A DNA stretch of 44,983 nucleotides from Bacteroidaceae bacterium (GTDB lineage: Bacteria > Bacteroidota > Bacteroidia > Bacteroidales > Bacteroidaceae): NCBI GenBank assembly GCA_017558175.1, contig JAFYWH010000150.1:1-44983 (forward strand), given 5' to 3'. The translations under genes were made by a program, and so were the position numbers. This document shows positions 15,901 through 24,331 of the stretch, piece by piece (positions within the stretch are counted from its first letter, which is position 1; each line of letters begins with the position of its first letter). The notes under the pieces are model-generated. The model did no database searches. It saw only the letters and a list, made by a program, of their open reading frames with translations, and was not told where the DNA came from.

Positions 15901-16329
15901 CAGCGTACGGCTCATGAGCTCACGGCTCGACACCACCTTTTCTGCCAAAGCATCCGGATAAGTCACCACGGTAATAGGCTCTCCCTTCTGCAAACGGCTC
16001 AACACTTCGGTGCGGAGAATCTCATTGCCGGCATCCTTCTGTCCGTACTTGATGGCACGACGATAAGATGACGGAAAGAACAACACGTTCTCCTCGCCAT
16101 TGATTTGTGTGAGGTCGTGATAGAAATAGCCGGCCTCCTCCAAGTCGTTCAGGATGAAGACAGCAGTTTGACGGATAGCCGTAAGAAACGAAGAAAAAAA
16201 CAAAGGTGAAGCAGAGGCATGCAGTCCTCCCAAGAAAATGGTCTGGATAGACGCATCTTCCCACTGAGCCACCAATGCCTTCGTGTTGGGATGGGCGGCA
16301 TATATGCGTTGTAATTCTTTAATGTCCAT
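12958..16329 (-). CDS. mfd: Transcription-repair coupling factor Mfd (1123 aa)
   Basis: Mfd is an ATP-driven translocase that removes RNA polymerase stalled at lesions and recruits UvrA. Visible are the UvrB-like N-terminal region, the RNA polymerase-interacting domain (FEPGDYVVHIDHGIGKFAGL), the Walker A CGDVGFGKTEVAVRAAFKA, the DEEQ Walker B box, TATPIPRTLQ, the RecG-type helicase block (IESGIDIPNANTIIINAAQ, HQMRGRVGRS) and the C-terminal TRCF domain. The start at 16329 (MDIKELQRIYAAHPNTKAL) is preferred over a GTG 18 nt upstream, because that GTG abuts the -7 box at 16349-16356 and would lie at or before the transcription start. Confidence 0.96.
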   Translation of the reverse strand: MDIKELQRIYAAHPNTKALVAQWEDASIQTIFLGGLHASASPLFFSSFLTAIRQTAVFILNDLEEAGYFYHDLTQINGEENVLFFPSSYRRAIKYGQKDAGNEILRTEVLSRLQKGEPITVVTYPDALAEKVVSSRELMSRTLKIEVGQQIEVDHMVETLAGFGFERVDYVYEPGQFALRGSIVDVFSYASEYPYRVDFFGDEVDSIRVFEVESQLSREKKESVSIVPELGVSGSGEFVSFFEFVPKDTLLAFKDFFWVRDRVDVVYEEAVSPLALAADEEHKAELLNITKHLIDGSSFQYQALHFRRMEFGHKPTGTPQATLTFETQAQPIFHKNFELVSSCFKEFLASGYTLYICTDSEKQAKRLKDIFEERKDNISFTYVNKTLHEGFTDHALRNCFFTDHQIFDRFHKYNLRSDKARSGKVALTLKELSQFEPGDYVVHIDHGIGKFAGLVRLPNGNSTQEVIKLIYQNEDVVFVSIHSLHKISKYKGKEGEPPRINKLGTGAWEKIKEKTKTKIKDIARDLIKLYSQRKQEQGYAYTPDSFLQHELEASFLYEDTPDQFKATNDVKADMESNRPMDRLVCGDVGFGKTEVAVRAAFKAATDNKQVAVLVPTTVLAYQHYQTFSERLKEFPCKVEYLSRARSAKDTSRILKELANGDIQILIGTHKLIGKSVKFKDLGLLIIDEEQKFGVSVKEKLRQLKVNVDTLTMTATPIPRTLQFSLMGARDLSVIQTPPPNRYPIQTEVHTFNEEIITEAINFEMSRNGQVFFVNNRIQNLQELKALIQRNIPDCRVCIGHGQMKPEELEKIIYDFVNYDYDVLLATTIIESGIDIPNANTIIINAAQNFGLSDLHQMRGRVGRSNRKAFCYLLAPPLTSLTSEAKRRLQAIENFSDLGSGIHIAMQDLDIRGAGNMLGAEQSGFIADLGYETYQKILAEAVKELKEDEFSELYAEELQAAGEEKISGEDFVSECQVESDLELLFPNEYIPSSSERMLLYRELDGLELDKEVLDFKSRLEDRFGKVPPEGQELLRIVPLRRLAKRLGAEKIFLKAGRMALYFVSNPDSPYYQSAAFGKVIGYMGMNPRHCNLREQNGKRSMVVKNVENVETAVSILQEIVSLEG

Positions 16330-16348
16330 AGATGCGAATTGAATCACG

Positions 16349-16356
16349 CAAAAATA
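16349..16356 (-). promoter_or_regulatory. -7 box of mfd
   Basis: The minus strand reads TATTTTTG, an exact TAnnTTTG match, 20 nt upstream of the chosen ATG at 16329. Confidence 0.6.
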
Positions 16357-16409
16357 CAGAATTATCTGATTAGTTCGTTAAAATCTGCGGAAGTATTTCG
16401 GATTTTCGT

Positions 16410-16417
16410 TACATTTG
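16410..16417 (+). promoter_or_regulatory. -7 box of the 731-aa TPR gene
   Basis: TACATTTG is an exact TAnnTTTG match, 22 nt before the ATG at 16440. Confidence 0.6.
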
Positions 16418-16439
16418 CATCTTCATAAACCAAACAACC

Positions 16440-18635
16440 ATGTACGAAGGAATAGAAGACATATATAGATTATTGGATGCAGGCCGACTGAAGGAAGCAC
16501 TTACCCAACTTCAGGGCATCAGCACGCAAACCAACCGATGGGAACTTCGCAACCAGATAGAAAGTACCCTTACGGCTTATGGCTATATGCTCCAATATGC
16601 CCAACAAGGAATGGATGACCCCAACCGGAAAGATTTTTATCAGCAGACCCTCCGTGCTACCTACGAACTGACGGATGCAACGAACATCGCCCTCATGGCC
16701 TTGAAGACGAGCGGAAGCTATTTCGACCGTATCCGTACCTTTGCCCTTCAACCGGCCAAGGCTTACTCCGAGCTTGAAATGCAGTTGGAAACCTTTACCG
16801 AAGATGTGACCACCGCCCCCCTGCTCTATCATGAAGAGAAGCGCCGACAAGCGGAGATGGGAAAAATCCACCAGGCACACGAATCGGCATTGGGCGAGCT
16901 GTTCTACAAGACTTGGGTCACTCCTTTCTGGACGGACAACGAAGCCAAGGAAGCTACGAACATCCTTCAATCCATGCTTGTTTTTACCAACGACCTGGCC
17001 GTGATGGTCAGTGCCGTTACCTTGAGTTTGCTCCGGGTATTCGACTGGAAGAAATTCAACTTCCTCATGGAAGCCTATAAGCACGAAGACCTTCAAGTGA
17101 ACCAACGGGCCTTGGTGGGGATGGTCATCACCCTATCCAAGCACGAGAAACGCATACCGCTCTATCCCGACATGGTTTCCCGGCTCTCCTTGCTTTGCGA
17201 GGAAGAAAGCTTCCGCAAGAATCTGTATACCATTCAGATGCAATTGCTTATCACCCGAGAAACGTCCAAGATAGACCAGAAGATGCGGGAGGAAATCATC
17301 CCCGAAATGATCAAGAACTCCAAGCAACTGAACGATCCGAAATTCCGCTTCGACGAGTCGGAAGAATCCGAAGAACGCAACCCGGAATGGGAGGAATGGA
17401 TGGACAAGAGTGGCATGAACGACAAGATTAAGGAATTGGGCGAATGGCAAATGGCCGGTGCCGATGTGTACATGAGCTCGTTTGCCCAACTCAAACATTA
17501 TCCGTTCTTCCACGAGATTCCACATTGGTTCTATCCGTTCGATTTGAGTCTGCCAATGCTTTCCACACTCGAAAAGGAGTTCAACCATTCGGCTTTCTCG
17601 CCTCTGAAGCTCATTGTTCATTCCGATTACTTCTGCAATTCGGACAAGTATTCCTTTGCCTTGGCCATCTTAGAAATGCCAAAGTCCATGAGAGACATGT
17701 CCATTCAGCAGATGGAGGAACAAGCCCGCATGAACGAGGAGCATCGGGACAAGATGGAAGCACTCATGAAACAGAAGAAAGAAGCGAAAGGCATCAGTCG
17801 ACAATACATTCAGGATTTGTACCGATTCTTTAAACTTTGGAAGCGCCATCGCGAAGAAGAAGACATCTTCCAATGGAAGTTCAATTTATGGGAAAACCCG
17901 TTGTTTGGCGATGCTCTCCAAGCGCCGGATTTTACCAAGGAATTGGCCGATTATCTGTTGCAGAAGGAATATCTGGAGGAAGCTTATTCCCTCTACCTCA
18001 AGCTGATGGAAGCTCATAGTCCATTGGCCGAAGTGTATCAGAAAGCCGGATATATCCTCCAAAAGCAGAAGCAATATGCAGATGCCATACGCCACTACGA
18101 ACATGCCGACATCTTGTTGCCCGACAATGTTTGGACCAACAAGCATCTGGCTCAATGCCACAAGCTCCATGGCAACATGGAAAAGGCATTGGAGTTCTAT
18201 CGGAAAGTGGAACTTGTCCAACCGGACAATCTGAACATTGCTTTACAGATAGGACAATGCTTGGCCCGCATGGAAAACTACACCGAAGCATTAGCTTATT
18301 TTTACAAAGTGGAGTATCTGGAAAAGAACCCGAGCAATGCCCGTAGAGCCATCGCATGGTGCTCATTCGTGAGCGGAAAATACGAGGAAGCTTTGAAATA
18401 CTATCGGATGCTTTTGGACCAGCCATCGCCCAAGTCGCACGACTGGATGAACATGGGTCATGTACACTTCGCCATGCATCAGATAAAGGACGCCATCGTT
18501 TTCTATCAAACGTCTCGGTCCTTTGAGGAAAGCCATTCGGCGTTTATTGCAAAGTTCAATAAGGACAAGAATAGCCTATTGAAACAAGGGCTCACCAACG
18601 AGGATATACAGATTATGCTCGATTTATTGGTGTAA
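16440..18635 (+). CDS. Cytoplasmic tetratricopeptide-repeat protein (731 aa)
   Basis: There is no signal peptide or membrane helix. The N-terminal 480 residues are helical and not recognised as a named domain; about 505-700 hold four to five TPR units (for example YQKAGYILQKQKQYADAIRHYE, written here as its W/G/Y-spaced core YxxAGxxLxxxxxYxxAIxxYE, and ALEFYRKVELVQPDN). A charged Lys/Glu-rich linker (MEEQARMNEEHRDKMEALMK) precedes them. TPRs bind partner proteins, so a scaffold role is likely, but none can be named. It is divergent from mfd with a 110-bp shared intergenic region and has its own -7 box. Confidence 0.8.
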   Translation: MYEGIEDIYRLLDAGRLKEALTQLQGISTQTNRWELRNQIESTLTAYGYMLQYAQQGMDDPNRKDFYQQTLRATYELTDATNIALMALKTSGSYFDRIRTFALQPAKAYSELEMQLETFTEDVTTAPLLYHEEKRRQAEMGKIHQAHESALGELFYKTWVTPFWTDNEAKEATNILQSMLVFTNDLAVMVSAVTLSLLRVFDWKKFNFLMEAYKHEDLQVNQRALVGMVITLSKHEKRIPLYPDMVSRLSLLCEEESFRKNLYTIQMQLLITRETSKIDQKMREEIIPEMIKNSKQLNDPKFRFDESEESEERNPEWEEWMDKSGMNDKIKELGEWQMAGADVYMSSFAQLKHYPFFHEIPHWFYPFDLSLPMLSTLEKEFNHSAFSPLKLIVHSDYFCNSDKYSFALAILEMPKSMRDMSIQQMEEQARMNEEHRDKMEALMKQKKEAKGISRQYIQDLYRFFKLWKRHREEEDIFQWKFNLWENPLFGDALQAPDFTKELADYLLQKEYLEEAYSLYLKLMEAHSPLAEVYQKAGYILQKQKQYADAIRHYEHADILLPDNVWTNKHLAQCHKLHGNMEKALEFYRKVELVQPDNLNIALQIGQCLARMENYTEALAYFYKVEYLEKNPSNARRAIAWCSFVSGKYEEALKYYRMLLDQPSPKSHDWMNMGHVHFAMHQIKDAIVFYQTSRSFEESHSAFIAKFNKDKNSLLKQGLTNEDIQIMLDLLV

Positions 18636-18683
18636 CACCTTTAAATAAATAGAATGGAATGCGATTATTCCTTATAAAATCAT

Positions 18684-18691
18684 TAGATTTG
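18684..18691 (+). promoter_or_regulatory. -7 box of the S41 protease operon
   Basis: TAGATTTG is an exact TAnnTTTG match, 23 nt before the ATG at 18715. It probably starts the run of genes to 24267. Confidence 0.6.
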
Positions 18692-18714
18692 CAGATTGAA
18701 CAAGAAAAGAAGAT

Positions 18715-20088
18715 ATGAAATATTTACAATATACGTTTTTGGCACTGATTGCAACCCTTCTCTCATCGTGTGGAGAAGACCGCACCGGTGAATTCTATGC
18801 TCTCATCGAAGACCGCATGTGGATAGAGGAAGTGATGAGAGAAAACTATTTGTGGGCGGAAGACATGCCCGTCATCGATAAGGAAGACACCTATTTCCAA
18901 GAGCCTGCCACTTTCTTCAAGAACTTGCTTTCCAAGAATGCATTGAACGGAAAGGGCGACAAATATTCTTACATGGAACAAACCAAGGCCGAAAGCCGTA
19001 GCTTGACATTGGACAGAACTTCCACCTATGGCATGGAGTTTCTTCTCACCAGCGACCCTACCGGAACCACAGCCCACAACTATGCCCGAGTGCTCTATGT
19101 ATTGCCCGGCTCTCCTGCCGAGAAAGCAGGCATCGAACGAGGCGACTGGATTTCGGCCATCAACCAAGACCGCATTACTTCGGACAATTACAAGCAATTG
19201 ATTCAAGGTGGAGCCATCGCCCTCCAGAGAAGTCAAGTCATCCAAACCGAAAACGGATTGGGATGGCAAGTAAGAGACAATGTGAACGTTTCTACATCCA
19301 TCTCCATGGAAATCAATCCGTTCTATCTCCACCAAATGTACGAAGTGGACGGAAAGAAGATAGCTTACTTGGTATACAATGAGTTTTCTACCGGCCCGAA
19401 CAACGAAGGAACCGAATCTGTTTACGATGAACAGATGAAACAGATTTTCGCTCAATTCAAGGCCCAATCACCGGACGCATTCATTCTCGACCTCCGCTAT
19501 AACAATGGTGGATATCTGCAATGTGCCCAAGCTTTGGGAAGCCTCTTGGCTCCTGCATCGGCCATGGGTAAAGACTTCGTGAACTTGACTTTCAATGAAA
19601 AGGCAAGTCCACAGATCGTCCGCTACCCATTCAGTACGGACTATGCAAATGCCAACTTGAATTTGAACAAGGTTTACATACTCACCGGCAATCAAACGGC
19701 CTCAGCATCCGAAGCCGTCATCAATGGCTTGATTCCTTATATGGGAGCAGAAAATGTCATCCTTATCGGAAACAAGACCGAAGGAAAGAATGTAGCCATG
19801 ACTTCTTACAAGAACGAAGCACATGGAATCACCTTGTGGCCTGTTGTTGCCTCCGTATCGAACTCGAACAACGAAGGCGACTATAGCGAAGGATTCAATC
19901 CTCACTACAAGTTGAACGAAAACACACTCATTCAATGGCTCCCATTGGGAAATCCGGAGGAATATCTGTTGAAGAATACATTATCACTGATTGTCAATGG
20001 AATAATGCCCGACTTGCCATCATCCAACGTAGATGAAACCCGAGTTATCTTTAGTTCCATTGCTCCGAAAGGAATACGATTTGAATAA
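18715..20088 (+). CDS. S41-family (C-terminal processing-type) protease lipoprotein (457 aa)
   Basis: A lipoprotein signal with lipobox LLSSC (Cys19) is followed by an N-terminal cap, a PDZ domain (about 125-175: VLYVLPGSPAEKAGIERGDW) and an S41 catalytic domain. The catalytic region shows FILDLRYNNGGYLQCAQALG and the Ser in TASASEAVINGL (Ser330/332), with a likely general-base Lys in GNKTEGKNV. The enzyme would cleave protein C-termini in the periplasm. It heads a closely packed run: the glycosyltransferase starts 29 nt later. The substrate is unknown. Confidence 0.9.
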   Translation: MKYLQYTFLALIATLLSSCGEDRTGEFYALIEDRMWIEEVMRENYLWAEDMPVIDKEDTYFQEPATFFKNLLSKNALNGKGDKYSYMEQTKAESRSLTLDRTSTYGMEFLLTSDPTGTTAHNYARVLYVLPGSPAEKAGIERGDWISAINQDRITSDNYKQLIQGGAIALQRSQVIQTENGLGWQVRDNVNVSTSISMEINPFYLHQMYEVDGKKIAYLVYNEFSTGPNNEGTESVYDEQMKQIFAQFKAQSPDAFILDLRYNNGGYLQCAQALGSLLAPASAMGKDFVNLTFNEKASPQIVRYPFSTDYANANLNLNKVYILTGNQTASASEAVINGLIPYMGAENVILIGNKTEGKNVAMTSYKNEAHGITLWPVVASVSNSNNEGDYSEGFNPHYKLNENTLIQWLPLGNPEEYLLKNTLSLIVNGIMPDLPSSNVDETRVIFSSIAPKGIRFE

Positions 20089-20117
20089 AAGAAACATAAT
20101 ACCTTAAATAATATATC

Positions 20118-20858
20118 ATGAAATCCGATAGCATCGTCATCATACCGACGTATAACGAAAAGGAAAACATAGAAAACATTATCCGTGCCGTTTTTGGCTT
20201 GGAGAAGTTTTTCCATATCCTCATCATTGAGGACAACTCACCCGACGGAACCGCTGACATCGTCCGCCGGATGCAACAAGAATTCCCGAACCGCCTCTTC
20301 ATGGTGGAACGCAAGGGTAAATTAGGCTTGGGAACTGCCTACATAGCCGGATTCAAATGGGCCGTGGAGCATAAGTACGACTACATTTTCGAGATGGATG
20401 CCGACTTCAGCCATGCCCCTTCCGACTTGCCAAGATTGTACGAAAAATGTGCCAATGAAGGTTACGATGTGGCCATCGGCTCCCGCTATGTCAGTGGTGT
20501 GAATGTGGTAAACTGGCCGATGGGACGTGTATTGATGTCATACTTCGCATCGAAATATGTTCGCATCATCACCGGTCTTCCAATCCATGACACCACCGCC
20601 GGATTCAAGTGCTACCGCCGACAAGTCTTGGAAACCATTGAGTTGGACAAGATCAAGTTCAAGGGATATGCTTTCCAAATCGAGATGAAATTCACCGCCT
20701 ACCAATGCGGATTCAAGATTGCCGAAGTGCCTGTCATCTTCGTAAACCGCGAATTGGGCACATCCAAAATGAACTCCAGCATCTTCGGAGAAGCATTCTT
20801 CGGTGTCATGCAATTGAAATGGAACAGTTGGTTCCGTAAATATCCACAAAAAGCTTAA
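20118..20858 (+). CDS. GT2 polyprenol-phosphate mannosyl/glycosyltransferase (246 aa)
   Basis: This is a DPM1-type family 2 glycosyltransferase, which moves a sugar from GDP-mannose or a similar donor to a polyprenyl phosphate at the cytoplasmic membrane face. The nucleotide-binding start is IVIIPTYNEKENIENII, followed by IIEDNSPDGTADI, GKLGLGTAYIAGFKWA and the metal-binding EMDADFSHAP (DAD). No C-terminal membrane helices are present, as in bacterial DPM1-like proteins. It is probably linked to protein O-glycosylation or envelope glycans. The next gene starts 5 nt later, so cotranscription with pyrC is nearly certain. Confidence 0.9.
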   Translation: MKSDSIVIIPTYNEKENIENIIRAVFGLEKFFHILIIEDNSPDGTADIVRRMQQEFPNRLFMVERKGKLGLGTAYIAGFKWAVEHKYDYIFEMDADFSHAPSDLPRLYEKCANEGYDVAIGSRYVSGVNVVNWPMGRVLMSYFASKYVRIITGLPIHDTTAGFKCYRRQVLETIELDKIKFKGYAFQIEMKFTAYQCGFKIAEVPVIFVNRELGTSKMNSSIFGEAFFGVMQLKWNSWFRKYPQKA

Positions 20859-20862
20859 GAAC

Positions 20863-22203
20863 ATGAAAAGAACATACATCCACAACGCACGCATCGTAAA
20901 CGAAGGACAAACCTTCGAAGGTGCCATCGTGATAGAAAACGAAGTGATAGCCGAAGTATTGAAAGCCGGTGAAACCCCAGCCTCTCCATGCGACGAAACC
21001 ATCGATGCCAAAGGTCTTTACCTCATCCCGGGTGTCATCGACGACCATGTACATTTCCGTGATCCGGGCTTGACACACAAGGCCGACATGTACACCGAAA
21101 GTATGGCAGCTGCTGCCGGAGGTGTAACCAGCTACATGGACATGCCGAATACCAATCCGTTGACTACCACATTGGAAGCTTTGGAAGACAAGTTCCAGGA
21201 TGCAGCTACCAAGAGCATCGTGAACTACTCCTTCTATTTCGGAGCTACCAATGACAATGCCGACTTGATGCCAAAACTCGACAAGCAGAAAGTATGCGGT
21301 GTAAAGCTTTTCATGGGTTCCAGTACCGGCAACATGTTGGTAGACCAAATGGACACCTTGAAGAATATCTTTGCCAATGCCGGTATGCTCATTGCCACCC
21401 ATTGCGAAGACCAACAAATCATCAGCGCCAATACAGCTGCCTATAAAGAAAAGTATGGTGAAGATCCTGATGTGAAATACCATCCGGAAATCCGCAATGA
21501 AGAAGCCTGCTACCGTTCATCGGCCTTAGCCGTACAGATGGCCAAGGAAACCGGTGCCCGTCTGCACATCATGCACATCAGTACCGCCAAGGAATTGGAA
21601 TTGCTCGAAAACAAGCCTATCGAGGAAAAGAACATTACAGCCGAAGCTTGCGTTTCGCACCTCTTCTTCTGCGATGAAGATTATGAAAAATTCGGAGCAC
21701 GCATCAAATGCAATCCGGCCATCAAGACTAAAAAGGACCGCGATGCCTTGCGCCAAGCACTGACCGGTAATCTTATCGATGTAATCGGTACCGACCATGC
21801 TCCACACCTCTTGAGCGAAAAGCAAGGAGGTGCCTTGAAAGCCGTATCGGGTATGCCTACGTTGCAGTTCTCCCTCCTTTCTGTCATGGAGTTGGTGCAT
21901 CAAGGATTGCTCAGCATCGAACAGCTCGTTCAGAAAATGTGTCATGCTCCTGCTTCCCTCTATCAGATGGAAAAACGTGGATACATCCGTCCGGGTTATA
22001 AGGCCGACTTGGTATTGCTGAATCCGGCACACGAATGGACCGTAACCAACGATTGCATCTTGAGCAAGTGCGGATGGAGCCCAATGGAAGGACAGACATT
22101 CCATTCGAAGGTAGAAAGAACCTTCGTCAACGGACACCAAGTATATGCCGACAATCAGGTTGACACCAACCACCGCGGACAAGCTTTGACTTTCTGCCGA
22201 TGA
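20863..22203 (+). CDS. pyrC: Dihydroorotase, class I (446 aa)
   Basis: This amidohydrolase closes carbamoyl-aspartate to dihydroorotate in pyrimidine synthesis. Metal ligands are visible in DDHVHFRDPG (D61-G69, with H62 and H64), VKLFMGSSTG (candidate carboxylated Lys), LHIMHISTA and GTDHAPHLLSEK. The length fits class I enzymes, and the amidohydrolase C-terminal strand set ends in FVNGHQVYAD. It begins 5 nt after the glycosyltransferase and its TGA overlaps the next ATG (ATGA), so the following gene is translationally coupled. Other pyr genes are not in the window. A hydantoinase or allantoinase is less likely, given the motif set. Confidence 0.92.
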   Translation: MKRTYIHNARIVNEGQTFEGAIVIENEVIAEVLKAGETPASPCDETIDAKGLYLIPGVIDDHVHFRDPGLTHKADMYTESMAAAAGGVTSYMDMPNTNPLTTTLEALEDKFQDAATKSIVNYSFYFGATNDNADLMPKLDKQKVCGVKLFMGSSTGNMLVDQMDTLKNIFANAGMLIATHCEDQQIISANTAAYKEKYGEDPDVKYHPEIRNEEACYRSSALAVQMAKETGARLHIMHISTAKELELLENKPIEEKNITAEACVSHLFFCDEDYEKFGARIKCNPAIKTKKDRDALRQALTGNLIDVIGTDHAPHLLSEKQGGALKAVSGMPTLQFSLLSVMELVHQGLLSIEQLVQKMCHAPASLYQMEKRGYIRPGYKADLVLLNPAHEWTVTNDCILSKCGWSPMEGQTFHSKVERTFVNGHQVYADNQVDTNHRGQALTFCR

Positions 22204-23084
22204 TTGTCCATTATCACATCCACGAGGTAAGCGAGTACATCAATTGGGTGTACTTCTTCCATGCGTGGGGATTCCAGCCCCGTTATGCCGGCATTGCAAA
22301 CATCCACGGATGTGATGCATGCCGTGCCATGTGGTTGGTCCGCTTTCCCGAAGAAGAACGAAGCAAGGCTTCCGAAGCCATGCAACTGTTCAAGGAAGCC
22401 AATCGCATGCTCCGCTTGTTGGACGAAAAAGGCTACCGAACACATGCCATTTTCCGTTTGGCCGAAGCCAATAGCGAGGAAAACGACCTTTGGTTGGATG
22501 GCAAACGCTTCCCTTTATTACGCCAACAAAACAATCGACCGGGAGAACCTTATTTATGTTTAAGCGACTTCGTCCGTCCACTATCGGGAGGCATAAAAGA
22601 CCAAGTGGGTATCTTCGTTACAACCATAAATAGGGAAACAGAAAGCCTCTACCCCGATGATGCCTACCGACGAATGTTGGTACAAACCCTTGCTGACCGA
22701 TTAGCAGAAGCTACGGCCGAAAAACTTCACGAGCAAGTACGCAAACAAATCTGGGGTTATGCCCCCAACGAACAACTTTCCATTCACCAACTCCACAACG
22801 AAGAATTCCAAGGTATCCGACCAGCCGTAGGATATCCTTCCCTACCCGACTTGTCGGTCAACTTCCTTTTGGATGAATGGCTGGACATGAAACGAATAGA
22901 CATCTGCCTCACCGAAAATGGCATGATGCAACCCCATGCTTCCGTGAGTGGACTGATGCTCGCACACCCTGCCAGCCAATATTTTAGTGTCGGAAAAATC
23001 AACGAAGAACAACTGAACGACTATGCCAAACGCCGGGGATTACCCATCGACGAAATGCGGAAATTCTTGGCAACCAATCTATAA
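22200..23084 (+). CDS. Stand-alone cobalamin-dependent methionine synthase activation domain (294 aa)
   Basis: The protein is the MetH reactivation domain on its own. It binds S-adenosylmethionine and helps remethylate inactive cob(II)alamin in methionine synthase. Signature pieces are YLCLSDFVRP with KDQVGIFVTT, the AdoMet-binding RxxxGY motif at 207-212 (RPAVGY) and LTENGMMQPHASVSGLML, then HPASQYFSVGKI. In E. coli this domain is the C-terminal part of MetH; in many Bacteroidetes it is a separate gene. It overlaps pyrC by ATGA, and no metH core is in view. The family call rests on these motifs. Confidence 0.88.
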   Translation: MIVHYHIHEVSEYINWVYFFHAWGFQPRYAGIANIHGCDACRAMWLVRFPEEERSKASEAMQLFKEANRMLRLLDEKGYRTHAIFRLAEANSEENDLWLDGKRFPLLRQQNNRPGEPYLCLSDFVRPLSGGIKDQVGIFVTTINRETESLYPDDAYRRMLVQTLADRLAEATAEKLHEQVRKQIWGYAPNEQLSIHQLHNEEFQGIRPAVGYPSLPDLSVNFLLDEWLDMKRIDICLTENGMMQPHASVSGLMLAHPASQYFSVGKINEEQLNDYAKRRGLPIDEMRKFLATNL

Positions 23085-23103
23085 TCTATTATAACATTAG
23101 AAC

Positions 23104-24267
23104 ATGAGACACCTTTTCGAACTCTGCCTCTTCTTTATCCTACTGATGGGGGTGCCCGATTGGTACATCTACCGTCAATACATCCGTCAATGGAAACGTC
23201 CTTTTCTCCGACTAATTTATTGGGTACCTTCCATACTCTTGCTGATAGGTATGCTCATTATCTTCGGAAGCTTCACGCCTCATTCCGATTCCATGAAGTA
23301 CCTGAGCCTGTTCCTCATCACCTTCTTGTGTATCAATGTGCCCAAGGTAGTATTTACCTTGATGGCCTTCCTACTCAAGAAAGCAACTCGAAAGATAGGC
23401 CATTCTTCGTATGCAAACTACATAGCTTTGGCCCTCTCCCTCTTCATCATGGGGTATCTCATTTTCGGTGCTACCGAAGGAAAGAGCTTCTTCCAAGTCA
23501 AGGAAGTAAATATTGAGTCAAAGGATATTCCGGAAGAATTTGATGGCTATCGCATCATCCAACTTTCTGATATGCATGTAGGCAGTTGGAATGGAGATAC
23601 CCGTGCCATGCAGAAAGCCGTGGAAATCATTCTGCGTCAAAATCCTGACTTAATTGTCTTCACAGGCGATTTGGTCAATAATCTCGCTTCAGAGTTAGAT
23701 CCTTTCATGTCCGTATTCTCTCAACTGAAAGCCAAAGATGGTGTGTATTCAGTATTGGGAAACCACGATTATTCTACCTATATTAAATGGGAAACTCTCG
23801 AAGAACAAGAAGCTGAATTGGAAAGCCTCAAAGCCAAGCAGGCACAGATGGGATGGCAAATGCTGAACAATCGTCATGTGAAGCTCTATCAAGGAAACGA
23901 TAGTATTGCTTTGATTGGCGTAGAAAATAGTGGTAGTCATCCTTTCCCCGACCATGCAAAGCTGAAAGAAGCCATGGCAGGTACTGAAGGTATGTTCAAA
24001 ATCTTATTAAGTCACGACCCAAGTCATTGGAGACGTGAAGTATTGCCTGAAACCGATATCCAACTCATGCTTTCCGGCCATACCCATGCCATGCAAACCA
24101 AGATATTCGGTTTCACTCCGGCTCAATTCATCTATCCGGAAAACGACGGATTGTATCAGGAAGGCGAGCAGATGCTCTATGTAAACGTTGGTTTGGGATT
24201 TCTTCTTTACCCCATGCGTCTTGGCGCTTGGCCAGAAATCACATTGCTGACGTTAAGAAAAGAATGA
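23104..24267 (+). CDS. Membrane-anchored metallophosphoesterase (387 aa)
   Basis: Four likely membrane helices lie in the first 135 residues, followed by a calcineurin-like metallophosphoesterase domain. The dinuclear metal motifs appear in order: IIQLSDMHVGSW, VFTGDLVNN, LGNHDY, LLSHDPSHW and LSGHTHAMQ. It is full length. The active domain probably faces the periplasm; YkoQ/YaeI-type relatives act on lipid or nucleotide phosphoesters, but the substrate here is unknown. It starts 19 nt after the MetH-domain gene and so belongs to the same run. Confidence 0.9.
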   Translation: MRHLFELCLFFILLMGVPDWYIYRQYIRQWKRPFLRLIYWVPSILLLIGMLIIFGSFTPHSDSMKYLSLFLITFLCINVPKVVFTLMAFLLKKATRKIGHSSYANYIALALSLFIMGYLIFGATEGKSFFQVKEVNIESKDIPEEFDGYRIIQLSDMHVGSWNGDTRAMQKAVEIILRQNPDLIVFTGDLVNNLASELDPFMSVFSQLKAKDGVYSVLGNHDYSTYIKWETLEEQEAELESLKAKQAQMGWQMLNNRHVKLYQGNDSIALIGVENSGSHPFPDHAKLKEAMAGTEGMFKILLSHDPSHWRREVLPETDIQLMLSGHTHAMQTKIFGFTPAQFIYPENDGLYQEGEQMLYVNVGLGFLLYPMRLGAWPEITLLTLRKE

Positions 24268-24296
24268 TAAATAACATTCATTCAGCATTTTTTCAT

Positions 24297-24304
24297 TAAC
24301 TTTG
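24297..24304 (+). promoter_or_regulatory. -7 box of the second acyltransferase gene
   Basis: TAACTTTG is an exact TAnnTTTG match, 27 nt before the ATG at 24332, with a T-rich stretch (24288-24293) upstream. Confidence 0.6.
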
Positions 24305-24331
24305 TAAGCGATAAAAACCAACATTTTATTT

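Noticed and set aside
22100-22200. Cobalamin riboswitch before the MetH activation domain gene
   Set aside because: The start codon overlaps the pyrC stop, leaving no leader, and no B12-box sequence was seen.
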